Shown in pieces: positions 8,001 through 16,030 of a stretch of DNA of 64,000 nt (its first letter is position 1; each line of letters begins with the position of its first letter). Below the pieces are notes generated by a model, which made no database searches, was not told where the DNA came from, and saw only the letters and a program-made list of their open reading frames with translations. The stretch lies in NCBI RefSeq assembly GCF_002884445.1, contig NZ_KZ614144.1, forward strand, positions 1,592,202 through 1,656,201. The letters run 5' to 3'. The DNA is from Paenibacillus castaneae. Lineage in GTDB: Bacteria; Bacillota; Bacilli; Paenibacillales; Paenibacillaceae. The position numbers and the translations under genes were made by a program.

Positions 8001-10160
8001 ATGAAATCGCTTGTACTAGCAGAGAAGCCGAGTGTGGCAAAGGAAATAGCCCGCGTTCTCGGTTGCGGACAGAAGCATAAAGGCTATATGGAAGGTCCTA
8101 AATATGTCGTTACTTGGGCACTGGGCCATTTGGTGACACTGGCTGAGCCCGAGGATTATAATCCCAAATATAAAACATGGAATTTAGAAGATTTGCCGCT
8201 GCTTCCTCCGAAGATGCATCTAAAAATTATGAAGGAAACGTCGCAGCAATTCCGCGCAGTAGCTCAGCTGTGCAAACGCCAAGATATTAACGAGCTTATT
8301 ATAGCGACAGATGCAGGAAGAGAAGGCGAACTGGTAGCCCGTTGGATTATGGAGCTTGTCCATTGGCGCAAGCCGTTTAAGCGGCTATGGATTTCATCGC
8401 AGACAGACAAGGCGATTAAAGACGGCTTCAACAACCTCAAGCCAGGTAAAGACTATAATAATCTGTATGCTTCTGCCGTGTGCCGGGCTGAGGCTGACTG
8501 GTTGATTGGCCTAAATGTGACGAGAGCACTAACGACGAAATACAATGCCCAGCTTGCTGCTGGGAGGGTGCAAACGCCTACGTTGTCTATGCTGATGGAG
8601 CGTGAGCAGGAAATTCAGACTTTTGAATCAAAACCGTATTGGAATGTAATGGCGGATTTTGGTTCGTTCACAGCATTATGGCGTGAGCAGGAAACGCATG
8701 ACGGAAGAGTATGGAGCCGCTCGGATGGCGAAGCGGTTCTGGCGCGAATTCAGAACGGTCATGCGAAGGTAGACAAGCTTCGTACGATTGAGAAAACAGA
8801 GCCTCATCCGCAAGCCTATGATTTGACTGAGCTGCAGCGAGATGCGAACAAGAAGCTTGGATTCTCAGCAAAGCAAACGTCGAACGTGCTTCAGAAGCTT
8901 TATGAGCAGCATAAGCTGGTCACCTACCCGCGCACCGATTCTAGATATTTAAGCAGCGATATGGTTCCGACGTTAAAGGGGCGCTTGGAAAGCATCGCTG
9001 TCGGACCTTATGCGCAGCTGGCGCGGAAGCTGCTGAGAGTTCAGCTTCCGGTAACCAAACGAATCGTAGATGACAGCAAGGTAACGGATCATCATGCTAT
9101 TATTCCAACAGAGCAATATGTTAATTTATCAGCATTAAGCACCGACGAGCGGAGGCTGTATGATCTCATTGCGCGGCGCTTTATCGCTTTATTTTATGGC
9201 CCATACCGCTATGATGAGACGAGTGTTGTGCTGGCGGTTGGCAAGGATCGGCTCTATGCGAAGGGCAAGATTGAGAAGGAAAAGGGCTGGAAGGAAATCT
9301 ACCAATCCGATAACTACTCCTCTAGTTCAGATGATGAGGAAGAGGACAACGATGGTTCGAGCAAGGCTGACCGCCAGCCGGCACAGCTGCTCCCAGCACT
9401 TGTTCTTGGTCAATCTCTGCCTATCAAGCAAAGTAGAATTCGGGAGCTTCGGACGATGCCTCCGGCACGATATACGGAGGCGACACTGCTGACCCGCATG
9501 GAGAAGCATGGTCTGGGAACACCCGCTACGCGCGCTGATATTATTGAGAAGCTGCTGGGAACGGATACCATTACGCGATCGCAAAATAAACTCATGCCAA
9601 CCGGCAAAGGCAAGCAGCTTGTCGAACTCGTCGTAGGCGAGCTGAAGAGTCCTGATTTGACTGCCAAATGGGAACAGGATTTGGAGCGCATAGCAAGAGG
9701 AAAGGGCGACCCAGCAGCGTTCATGCGCAATGTTCGGGAGCAAGCCTCCAAATGGGTATCCGAGGTTATTAGCGTGACGAAGGAATACAAGCCGCATAAT
9801 TTAACACATTCACGCTGTCCGGAATGCGAGAAACCACTGCTTGAAATAAATGGAAAACGAGGAAAATCGCTTGTATGCTCTGATCGCGAATGCGGCTACA
9901 GGCGAGCGGCGGAGCCGGCCCTTTCCAATAAACGCTGTCCGCAATGCCGGAAGAAGATGGAGATCCATGACGGCAAAGCAGGAAAGTATGCGCAGTGCCG
10001 GCCGTGCAATGTGATTGAGATGCTGGGAGACAAGCAAGGCGGCAAAGTAAACCGTAAACAAAATGAGAAGCTTATTCAGCAGTATAGCGACAATTCCTCT
10101 CTATCAAATAGTTTAGCTGACAAGCTGAAAGCAGCGATGGAGAAGCAATCGGGCAAGTAG
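8001..10160 (+). CDS. topB: DNA topoisomerase III
   Basis: A 719-aa type IA topoisomerase, near the length of B. subtilis TopB (about 727). It relaxes and decatenates DNA by transient 5'-phosphotyrosyl cleavage of one strand. The N-terminal TOPRIM domain starts MKSLVLAEKPSVAKEIARVL and carries TDAGREGELVAR. The active-site tyrosine is in VTYPRTDSRY (about residue 309). A C-terminal zinc region shows CPECEKPLL, CSDRECGY, CPQCRKK and CRPCN pairs (from about residue 607). A rho-independent terminator follows. Confidence 0.96.
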   Translation: MKSLVLAEKPSVAKEIARVLGCGQKHKGYMEGPKYVVTWALGHLVTLAEPEDYNPKYKTWNLEDLPLLPPKMHLKIMKETSQQFRAVAQLCKRQDINELIIATDAGREGELVARWIMELVHWRKPFKRLWISSQTDKAIKDGFNNLKPGKDYNNLYASAVCRAEADWLIGLNVTRALTTKYNAQLAAGRVQTPTLSMLMEREQEIQTFESKPYWNVMADFGSFTALWREQETHDGRVWSRSDGEAVLARIQNGHAKVDKLRTIEKTEPHPQAYDLTELQRDANKKLGFSAKQTSNVLQKLYEQHKLVTYPRTDSRYLSSDMVPTLKGRLESIAVGPYAQLARKLLRVQLPVTKRIVDDSKVTDHHAIIPTEQYVNLSALSTDERRLYDLIARRFIALFYGPYRYDETSVVLAVGKDRLYAKGKIEKEKGWKEIYQSDNYSSSSDDEEEDNDGSSKADRQPAQLLPALVLGQSLPIKQSRIRELRTMPPARYTEATLLTRMEKHGLGTPATRADIIEKLLGTDTITRSQNKLMPTGKGKQLVELVVGELKSPDLTAKWEQDLERIARGKGDPAAFMRNVREQASKWVSEVISVTKEYKPHNLTHSRCPECEKPLLEINGKRGKSLVCSDRECGYRRAAEPALSNKRCPQCRKKMEIHDGKAGKYAQCRPCNVIEMLGDKQGGKVNRKQNEKLIQQYSDNSSLSNSLADKLKAAMEKQSGK

Positions 10161-10180
10161 CATCAATCAGGAAGGTCCAA

Positions 10181-10221
10181 AACCGCCATTCTAGCCTTTA
10201 AAGGCCGGAATGGCGGTTTTT
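10181..10221 (+). terminator. Terminator of topB
   Basis: A stem of CCGCCATTC with GAATGGCGG, an internal mismatch and a second GCCT/AGGC part, followed by seven Ts. It lies about 20 bases after the topB stop. Confidence 0.85.
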
Positions 10222-10374
10222 TTGATATAGAAATATTAATCAAGCTAGGTATATGTCAGTTGCTAGCTCACAATAATGCCAATAAAGGCTCCTAGCCTCC
10301 GTCATTCATCCAAGAGACATGTATCACTCAGTCATATGCTATGGATAAAGCAATAGGAAAGGGGATAGATAGCG

Positions 10375-11046
10375 TTGGTTGAAAATCCTGGAAGACAGCT
10401 TGCGAGCAAATGGGCGAAGACATCAGTATTGTTGTCGCATCCCGAGATTGCTCCACATATTCCACCTACAAAAAGATTTACGGCAGGCCATTTGAAAAGC
10501 ATGCTGGATAGCCATCAGATGGTTGTCGTAAAGCCAGTAGTTGGCGCAGGCGGTCATGGTGTCATTAAGGTGACGCGTGAAGCTAATGGATATAGTTATA
10601 CTTACTATTCGCAGACGAAACGATTTACTAGTTTTGGGGAGATGGTAAGTTCACTCAATAGAAAACGGAAACGTCGAGCCTATATTATACAAAAGGGAAT
10701 TTATTTGGCTACGGTAGATGGCAGACCGATTGATTATCGCGTGAAGTATGTGAAAACGCCGACAGGCTGGGTATACAGAGCGATAGTGGGGCGGATTGCC
10801 AAGCCAGGGCTATTCGTAACGAATTTATGCCGCGGAGGCACGCTCGTGACGGCTGCGCAAGGCATCAGCCGCTCTTTCTCTTCTTCGCAAGTATTACCTA
10901 AGAAGAAAGAAATGCGGGCGTTAACGGTGCTCTCAACTAGCTTATTGGAACGGAAGTATCCAGGAATCGGCCAGCTTGGTTTTGATTACGGCATCGATAA
11001 AGAAGGTAAAATGTGGATATTTGAAGTTAATACTAGGCCGCAGTAA
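10375..11046 (+). CDS. Short YheC/YheD-type ATP-grasp protein
   Basis: A 223-aa ATP-grasp protein. Visible blocks are the central VVVKPVVGAGGHGVIKV lysine and glycine-rich loop, the RPIDYRVKYVK metal/ATP strand, and the C-terminal QLGFDYGIDKEGKMWIFEVN ending in NTRPQ, which supplies the acidic and asparagine Mg ligands. This places it with the endospore-coat-associated YheC/YheD family, though B. subtilis members are much longer (about 360-450 aa). The start is the TTG at 10375 with AAAGGGGAT upstream. The ligase substrate is unknown; a spore coat role is family knowledge only. Confidence 0.75.
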   Translation: MVENPGRQLASKWAKTSVLLSHPEIAPHIPPTKRFTAGHLKSMLDSHQMVVVKPVVGAGGHGVIKVTREANGYSYTYYSQTKRFTSFGEMVSSLNRKRKRRAYIIQKGIYLATVDGRPIDYRVKYVKTPTGWVYRAIVGRIAKPGLFVTNLCRGGTLVTAAQGISRSFSSSQVLPKKKEMRALTVLSTSLLERKYPGIGQLGFDYGIDKEGKMWIFEVNTRPQ

Positions 11047-11191
11047 TTCGAAGAGGCTGCTTCAAGAGAAATAGGTTACGATGTAATAGCTTTTTTAAAA
11101 ATGAGTATAATAGCTAATGCCGTTAATATATTCCATTAATAGATTATGAGATTTCGATTAAAGTTTTTTATGAAAACGACAGGAAAATAAC

Positions 11192-11290
11192 TGTGGATAA
11201 GTATATCCACATTATCCACGCTGTTATTCCTCGTCATTCGACGCATATTCACACACTGTGCACACAGTATCCACAGTATAATGTGCATAA
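11192..11290. promoter_or_regulatory. DnaA-box cluster upstream of sda
   Basis: Six 9-mers match the DnaA box TTATNCACA with at most one mismatch: 11192-11200 (minus, TTATCCACA, perfect), 11203-11211 (ATATCCACA), 11212-11220 (TTATCCACG), 11245-11253 (ATATTCACA), 11267-11275 (GTATCCACA) and 11282-11290 (minus, TTATGCACA, perfect). A possible -10 TATAAT at 11277-11282 abuts the last box. B. subtilis sda is known to be controlled by DnaA through such boxes. Confidence 0.8.
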
Positions 11291-11371
11291 CTAGGACTGT
11301 TGTCCTTTGGAATAGTACTATGCTACTATTGTAAAGAAATAACCAAAGGATGGAAGAAAGGGTGTGTAGTA

Positions 11372-11515
11372 ATGGACCTACTCTCTGACGAAATGCTAGT
11401 AGACACTTATTATGCAGCTATTCAATTTGAATTAGAAGCAGAATTCATTCGAATGCTAGCCATTGAAATGAAGCGCCGGAGCGTAAACCCAGAAGCGCAT
11501 AAAATTACTGCATAA
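11372..11515 (+). CDS. sda: Sporulation inhibitor Sda
   Basis: A 47-aa helical-hairpin protein, MDLLSDEMLVDTYYAAIQFE onward, matching B. subtilis Sda in the LSDE(M/L)L start, the two amphipathic helices and the IxxEI/MKRRS end. Sda binds the sporulation kinases (KinA type) and blocks phosphorelay signalling when replication initiation is active or disturbed. The start at 11372 follows GAAAGGGTG. The gene sits just downstream of a six-box DnaA cluster, fitting DnaA-driven expression. The 5' leader can fold a composite stem of TCCTTTGG (11303-11310) with CCAAAGGA (11343-11350), with an inner AATAGTA/TACTATT helix, just before the ribosome binding site. Confidence 0.9.
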   Translation: MDLLSDEMLVDTYYAAIQFELEAEFIRMLAIEMKRRSVNPEAHKITA

Positions 11516-11604
11516 TAAATAATAGATACAAGAGCCTTAACCACATAATCGATGTGTCCATTTCATAACCGTATAACCCGATCCTCGGTTATTTGATTGT
11601 AGAA

Positions 11605-11682
11605 AAGGGTATCCTCCTCGGCACGCCATGCATACCTATGCAATAGGTGAATGACATGATTTCGCCAAGTATGGATACCCTT
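11605..11682 (-). terminator. Long rod-like hairpin at the 3' end of yumC
   Basis: AAGGGTATCC (11605-11614) pairs perfectly with GGATACCCTT (11673-11682). The 58-nt interior continues as stacked short helices (CTTGGC/GCCGAG, CATG/CATG, ACCTAT/ATAGGT in minus-strand sense). One pair is G-U on the minus strand but A-C on the plus strand, so the minus strand is the likely RNA. A short CCCTTTTCT tail suggests termination of yumC. Confidence 0.55.
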
Positions 11683-11691
11683 ATGTCTTTT

Positions 11692-12693
11692 TTAAAGCTT
11701 CATATTACTGCTGTGCCCAGGCGAGAGCTTAGCGCTTGGGTCAACGTAGACCTTCGCGTTGTTAATAGCAGTCGGCGCTTCGCCAAAGCCAACAGCAATA
11801 AGTTTAAGCTTGCCGGGATAGGTAGTTATATCACCTGCGGCAAATATGCCGGATACATTTGTTTCCATCCGGGTGTCGACTACAATGGAGCCGCCTTGAA
11901 TATCAATGCCCCAATTGGAGATCGGCCCAAGTGAAGAGAGAAATCCGAAATTGACAATAACCGCATCCACTTCAAGTTCGGTTGTTTCATTTGTTTTCAC
12001 ATTGGTTAACGTTACTTTATGGATATATTCATCACCATGAAGCGCAGTAATTTCTGTCGGGGTTATTAGGCTCACCTTTGAATTCATTAGATTCTCGACA
12101 CTGTGCTCATGTGCCCGGAACTTGTCACGACGATGGATGAGCGTGACGCTTTCCGCAATCGGTTCCAGCATTAGCGCCCAATCCACAGCAGAATCTCCTC
12201 CGCCGCTAATCAGTACTTTCTTTCCTTTAAAACGCTGAAGATCTCCTACGAAATAATGGAGGTTCTTTTTCTCGTAACGGGCCGCTTCCGGCAATTCCAG
12301 TCGACGTGGTTCGAATGCACCCACACCTGCCGTAATGATAACAGCTTTGGCATAATGAGAGGTCTTATCTGTTATTATTTCAAAGAGGCGCTCATCATGC
12401 TTTATGACGCTTGAGACCTTCTCCTCTAAACAAATTTCTGGATTAAAAAGTTCAAGCTGCTCTTTAAGACGATCAACTAGTTCTTGGGCTGTTACTTTCG
12501 GAAAGCCAGCAACATCATAAATATGTTTTTCAGGGTAAAGCGCAGCAAGCTGACCACCTAACTGAGGCATGCTTTCAATAAGTTTAACGGATGCCTGGCG
12601 CATTCCGCCATAGAAAGCCGCGAACAATCCAGTCGGTCCACCGCCAATAATTACAATGTCGACAGGGCTTTCGGATGATAAAGCATTAGACAA
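11692..12693 (-). CDS. yumC: Ferredoxin--NADP(+) reductase, YumC type
   Basis: A 333-aa thioredoxin-reductase-like flavoprotein that passes electrons between NADPH and ferredoxin or flavodoxin. The FAD-binding [14 protein letters not shown] opens the protein, followed by [15 protein letters not shown] second nucleotide-binding loop is [15 protein letters not shown], and the C-terminal FAD block is [13 protein letters not shown]. The CxxC redox pair of thioredoxin reductases is absent, as expected for YumC. The start is the TTG at 12693, seven bases after AGGAGGT; a GTG at 12702 overlaps that site. It diverges from yumB, its neighbour in B. subtilis too. Confidence 0.93.
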   Translation of the reverse strand: MSNALSSESPVDIVIIGGGPTGLFAAFYGGMRQASVKLIESMPQLGGQLAALYPEKHIYDVAGFPKVTAQELVDRLKEQLELFNPEICLEEKVSSVIKHDERLFEIITDKTSHYAKAVIITAGVGAFEPRRLELPEAARYEKKNLHYFVGDLQRFKGKKVLISGGGDSAVDWALMLEPIAESVTLIHRRDKFRAHEHSVENLMNSKVSLITPTEITALHGDEYIHKVTLTNVKTNETTELEVDAVIVNFGFLSSLGPISNWGIDIQGGSIVVDTRMETNVSGIFAAGDITTYPGKLKLIAVGFGEAPTAINNAKVYVDPSAKLSPGHSSNMKL

Positions 12694-12926
12694 TGCAGCC
12701 ACCTCCTCGTTATTAGCTTCACGATTTCAATTATAAACTTTCGGACAAAAAGATGGAAATAATTAATTTGTATAGACTTCTAAAGAAATTCGTACATTTT
12801 GCACTTGTACTTTGGATGAAAACTCTGTAAAATTTCTGATGTATGTTAAGCACGGGAATGGTTGCAAAAAGTGAAGAATTTTGTCATTTATTAGCAAACG
12901 TTTCTTCATTGATAAGAATGCATCAA

Positions 12927-12954
12927 TTGGAACACACTGAACTTATTATATTAT
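12927..12954 (+). promoter_or_regulatory. Putative sigma-A promoter of yumB
   Basis: TTGGAA at 12927-12932 and TATTAT at 12949-12954 are separated by 16 bases. The Rex-like operator begins 17 bases downstream of the -10, over the expected transcription start. The leader to the ATG would be about 150 bases. Confidence 0.45.
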
Positions 12955-12971
12955 TAAACTTTCGGTTTAGC

Positions 12972-12989
12972 TTGTGTAATTTTTCACAA
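12972..12989. promoter_or_regulatory. Rex-like operator upstream of yumB
   Basis: TTGTGTAATTTTTCACAA matches the 18-bp Rex consensus TTGTGAANNNNTTCACAA with one mismatch (position 6). Rex is the Gram-positive NADH/NAD+ sensor, and type II NADH dehydrogenase genes are known Rex targets in Bacillus. Confidence 0.7.
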
Positions 12990-13113
12990 TGTGAGAATTG
13001 TAAATTGATAGCCGCTATCCTTAAGCGGTGCTGCATACATTAAATAAATGAGATATAAGCGCGCGATAAGTTTATATTTATACAAAGATAAGAGGAATGG
13101 ATGGGATCATACA

Positions 13114-14307
13114 ATGAGTAACATACCTAAAATTGTTATTCTTGGGGCAGGCTATGGCGGCGTCTTGACTGCGCTTCGCTTGCAAAAAGAATTGAACTAC
13201 AATGAAGCTGACGTGACGCTTGTGAATAAGCATGATTATCACTACATTACCACACATCTGCATATGCCGGCTGCCGGCACCGACAATCCGGAGAATGCGC
13301 GAGTGAGCATTTCTAAATTGATTGATGAATTTAAAATTGATTTCGTTAAATCAACTGTAGTTCAGATCCGTCCTCAGGAAAAAAAGGTTATTCTAGAGGA
13401 TGGCACTTTGTCATACGATTATTTGGTAATCGGCCTTGGCGGAGAGCCTGAGACATTTGGTATACCTGGTCTTGGGGAACATGCGATGAATATTCGAAGC
13501 ATTAACTCGGTTCGATTGATCCGTGAACATATTGAATACCAATTTGCCCGTTACAAACGTGAGCCTCATCGTACGGATTATTTAACGTTTGTTGTTGGCG
13601 GCGCAGGCTTTACAGGTATCGAGTTTGTCGGCGAGCTTTCCGACCGCATTCCTGAGCTATGCAAGCAATTTGACGTTGATCCATCCCTTGTCAAAATTTA
13701 TAATATTGAGGCGGCTCCAACGGCGCTTCCTGGCTTCGACCCTGAGCTTGTTGAATACGGTATGGACGTATTAACGAAGAAAGGTGTTACGTTCCGCATT
13801 GGTACGGCTATCAAGGAATGCTCGCCAGAGGGTGTCGTAGTCGGAGAAGGGGAAGAAATCAAATCCGCAACTGTGATTTGGACCGGTGGTATTCGCGGCA
13901 ATCGACTTATTGAAGAAGCCGGTTTCGAAACGATGCGCGGACGTGTGAAGGTTGATGAATTCCTTCGCTCCCCAGGTACCGAGAATATTTATGTTGTCGG
14001 TGATAATTCCTTAATGTTCAACCCGGAAGGCCGTCCTTACCCGCCGACTGCACAAATCGCTATGCAGCAAGGTGTCGTTTGCGCGCATAACCTAGTTGCT
14101 TCGATTCGCAATCAACCGCTGAAGGGTTTTACATTCAGCAATAAAGGCACGGTAGCTTCGCTAGGCAAAGGCGAAGCAATCGGAATCGCCTTCGGCAAGA
14201 AGTATAAAGGCCGGACAGCAGCATGGTTGAAGAAGCTGATCGACCTTCGATACCTGTTCATTATCGGCGGCATTCCACTTGTCCTTCGTAAAGGTAAATT
14301 CCTATAA
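13114..14307 (+). CDS. yumB: Type II NADH dehydrogenase-like protein YumB
   Basis: A 397-aa flavoprotein that oxidises NADH and passes electrons to menaquinone without pumping protons, held on the inner membrane face. It opens with the FAD motif IVILGAGYGGVLTALRL. The second Rossmann motif is FVVGGAGFTGIEFVGEL, and the C-terminal FAD contact is IYVVGDNSLMFNPEGRPYPP with TAQIAMQQG, the quinone-site region. Similarity to B. subtilis YumB is extensive, including APTALPGFDPELVEYG and RGRVKVDEF. The ATG at 13114 is chosen over an upstream in-frame start at 13048 because the FAD fold begins there. It overlaps the next gene by one base. A Rex-like operator lies upstream. Confidence 0.93.
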   Translation: MSNIPKIVILGAGYGGVLTALRLQKELNYNEADVTLVNKHDYHYITTHLHMPAAGTDNPENARVSISKLIDEFKIDFVKSTVVQIRPQEKKVILEDGTLSYDYLVIGLGGEPETFGIPGLGEHAMNIRSINSVRLIREHIEYQFARYKREPHRTDYLTFVVGGAGFTGIEFVGELSDRIPELCKQFDVDPSLVKIYNIEAAPTALPGFDPELVEYGMDVLTKKGVTFRIGTAIKECSPEGVVVGEGEEIKSATVIWTGGIRGNRLIEEAGFETMRGRVKVDEFLRSPGTENIYVVGDNSLMFNPEGRPYPPTAQIAMQQGVVCAHNLVASIRNQPLKGFTFSNKGTVASLGKGEAIGIAFGKKYKGRTAAWLKKLIDLRYLFIIGGIPLVLRKGKFL

Positions 14308-14573
14308 TGAGACATTGCAGCGTACAAGTTCGCGGGTTGCTGACTAGAGATGAGCTTGATCGTTATAATGCATTGATGGAGGTCGGATCATTCTTAGAAT
14401 CGCAGACACGTTACGACTTGGCCTATACGGTGCAGAAGGAAGTTGATTTACTTATTCAGCCAGCGATTGAACGGCTGAAGGACAAGGGGCGCGAGCGCGA
14501 CAGAGCTACGAAGGAGTATCTGGATGCGAAGCGTCTTGAACTAGAGGAAAACGAAGAGGACGACGAGAGTTAA
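14307..14573 (+). CDS. Small unknown protein coupled to yumB
   Basis: An 88-aa, very charged and helical protein ending in a run of acidic residues (EENEEDDES). No family recognised. Its ATG shares the final A of the yumB stop codon, so translation is almost surely coupled and it belongs to the yumB transcript. A role with the dehydrogenase is suggested only by this arrangement. Confidence 0.65.
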   Translation: MRHCSVQVRGLLTRDELDRYNALMEVGSFLESQTRYDLAYTVQKEVDLLIQPAIERLKDKGRERDRATKEYLDAKRLELEENEEDDES

Positions 14574-14579
14574 TCATAG

Positions 14580-14633
14580 AGGCTTTCGCATAGAAACAGT
14601 ATTCGTGCTGTTCTAGAGCGGAAGCCTTTTTTG
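14580..14633 (+). terminator. Terminator of the yumB operon
   Basis: AGGCTTTCGC pairs with GCGGAAGCCT (one G-U), with an inner TAGAAACAG/CTGTTCTA helix, followed by six Ts. Confidence 0.85.
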
Positions 14634-14667
14634 CTGCTATCATAGTGATTGACCGACGAAACCAATG

Positions 14668-14709
14668 AAAAAAACCGTCCAAGCTGTATAAGGATTAGGC
14701 TTGGACGGT
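14668..14709 (-). terminator. Terminator of hemQ
   Basis: An 11-bp perfect stem (ACCGTCCAAGC at 14674-14684 with GCTTGGACGGT at 14699-14709). Read on the minus strand it ends in a run of seven Ts. Confidence 0.85.
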
Positions 14710-14723
14710 CTTTGTTATGGACA

Positions 14724-15470
14724 TTACATTTGAAGCAATGCTGAGAACTTCTCGCTGTTCAGCAGGTTGCCGACATAAAATTCGCCGAAATCCGCATAAC
14801 GTGCGCTGACTTCGTCAAAACGCATTTCATAGATCAGCTTTTTGAACTGAAGAGCATCGTCTGCGAATAGGGTAACGCCCCACTCCCAGTTATCGAAGCC
14901 GACAGAGCCGGTAATAATTTGTTTCACCTTGCCCGCGTATTGACGACCAATCATGCCGTGACTGCGCATTAATGTCTTGCGCTCGTCCATGCTGAGCATA
15001 TACCAGTTGTCATTGCCATCGCGGCGTTTATTCATAGGATAGAAGCAAATATGATTTGCTTTAGGCAATGTAGGCTTCAGTCTAGCGATGATGTCCGGAT
15101 TTTGCATCGGATCAGCGCCTGGCTGTGCCATATAATTGCTAAGCTCCACAACGCTTACATAAGAATGAACAGGATAAGTAAAACTAGCGAACGTTGTTTT
15201 GTTGAACGCTGTCTCGATTGCGCTGAGCTCCTCTAATGTTTCACGCAAATGCATGAACATGAAATCAGCTTTTTGGCCGACTACGGAATATACGGCGGTA
15301 CTGCCTTCTTTATTTGCTTCAACCTCAGACCATTGCTGCAAAAAGGAATGCAGCTCGTCCAGCGCGCGGCTGCGCTCACTTTCATCGGCTAAGCGCCATG
15401 CTGTCCAGTCGATACTGCGGAAATCATGCAGGGCGTACCAGCCCTCTAATGTTTGTGCTGCCTCACTCAT
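14724..15470 (-). CDS. hemQ: Coproheme decarboxylase HemQ
   Basis: A 248-aa chlorite-dismutase-family enzyme. In Gram-positive bacteria HemQ carries out the last step of the coproporphyrin-dependent pathway, turning Fe-coproporphyrin III into heme b with peroxide. Hallmarks are the [18 protein letters not shown] segment with the catalytic tyrosine, and the following [16 protein letters not shown] with the heme-ligand histidine. The ATG at 15470 follows AAAGGAGCG; an upstream in-frame start at 15494 lacks support. It is monocistronic between terminators. Confidence 0.93.
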   Translation of the reverse strand: MSEAAQTLEGWYALHDFRSIDWTAWRLADESERSRALDELHSFLQQWSEVEANKEGSTAVYSVVGQKADFMFMHLRETLEELSAIETAFNKTTFASFTYPVHSYVSVVELSNYMAQPGADPMQNPDIIARLKPTLPKANHICFYPMNKRRDGNDNWYMLSMDERKTLMRSHGMIGRQYAGKVKQIITGSVGFDNWEWGVTLFADDALQFKKLIYEMRFDEVSARYADFGEFYVGNLLNSEKFSALLQM

Positions 15471-15633
15471 TGGATAAACGCTCCTTTCAAGCACCCTAAT
15501 GTTGCTAAAACTATTGTATCGAATGTTGCCAAGGGGAGCAAATGGCGGTCTTGTGACAAATGTGTACAGCTAATTGACTTCCATAGCACCATTAATTAAA
15601 CTAATAATCGAGAGTCTGAAAGGGGAATTTAGG

Positions 15634-15924
15634 ATGTTACAATTAATTATAGCGACGGTGCTGTTTTTGGTCATGATGTTCGGCATCGGCTTTATTCTGA
15701 ATATGCTGCTCAAAACAACTTGGTTTCCGATTTATGGATTTATTCTAGTGTTGATTCCGCTTGGCATATGGGCGCCTTGGGATGATTCAGCTACCGCCAC
15801 AATAGAAAATTTTGCCCATTATACGATTGTAGATTACATACCGGTAATCGGAGCGCTCGTCGGCGCCTATGTAAGCGGCTGGGCGATTCAAGCTTTGCGC
15901 AAAGGCGGATACAAAATGTTCTAA
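15634..15924 (+). CDS. yuiB: YuiB-like membrane protein
   Basis: A 96-aa protein with three hydrophobic helices. The N-terminal LFLVMMFGIGFILNMLLKTTW motif region and the overall size match YuiB, which lies in the same yumB-yumC neighbourhood in B. subtilis. Function unknown; the context suggests something near respiration. The ATG at 15634 follows AAGGGG by about 9 bases, and an upstream in-frame start at 15574 is unsupported. Confidence 0.7.
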   Translation: MLQLIIATVLFLVMMFGIGFILNMLLKTTWFPIYGFILVLIPLGIWAPWDDSATATIENFAHYTIVDYIPVIGALVGAYVSGWAIQALRKGGYKMF

Positions 15925-15928
15925 ATAC

Positions 15929-15955
15929 AAAAATCCCTCATTCGGGGGATTTTTC
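15929..15955 (+). terminator. Terminator of yuiB
   Basis: A short AAAATCCC/GGGATTTT hairpin with a loop of about 7 bases and a T-rich tail, starting 5 bases after the stop. Confidence 0.75.
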
Positions 15956-16030
15956 TATTTTTCGACCCATCCCGTGGAGCAGGTTTTATGCTAGAATAGT
16001 AGAATGAAAGTTTGAAATGGAGCTGGCGTA

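Noticed and set aside
9327..9797. Minus-strand frames opposite topB
   Set aside because: Antisense shadows of a conserved gene with no supporting signals.
12843..13043. 66-codon plus-strand frame before yumB
   Set aside because: It covers the putative promoter and the Rex-like operator, has no ribosome binding site and an unlikely cysteine-rich composition.
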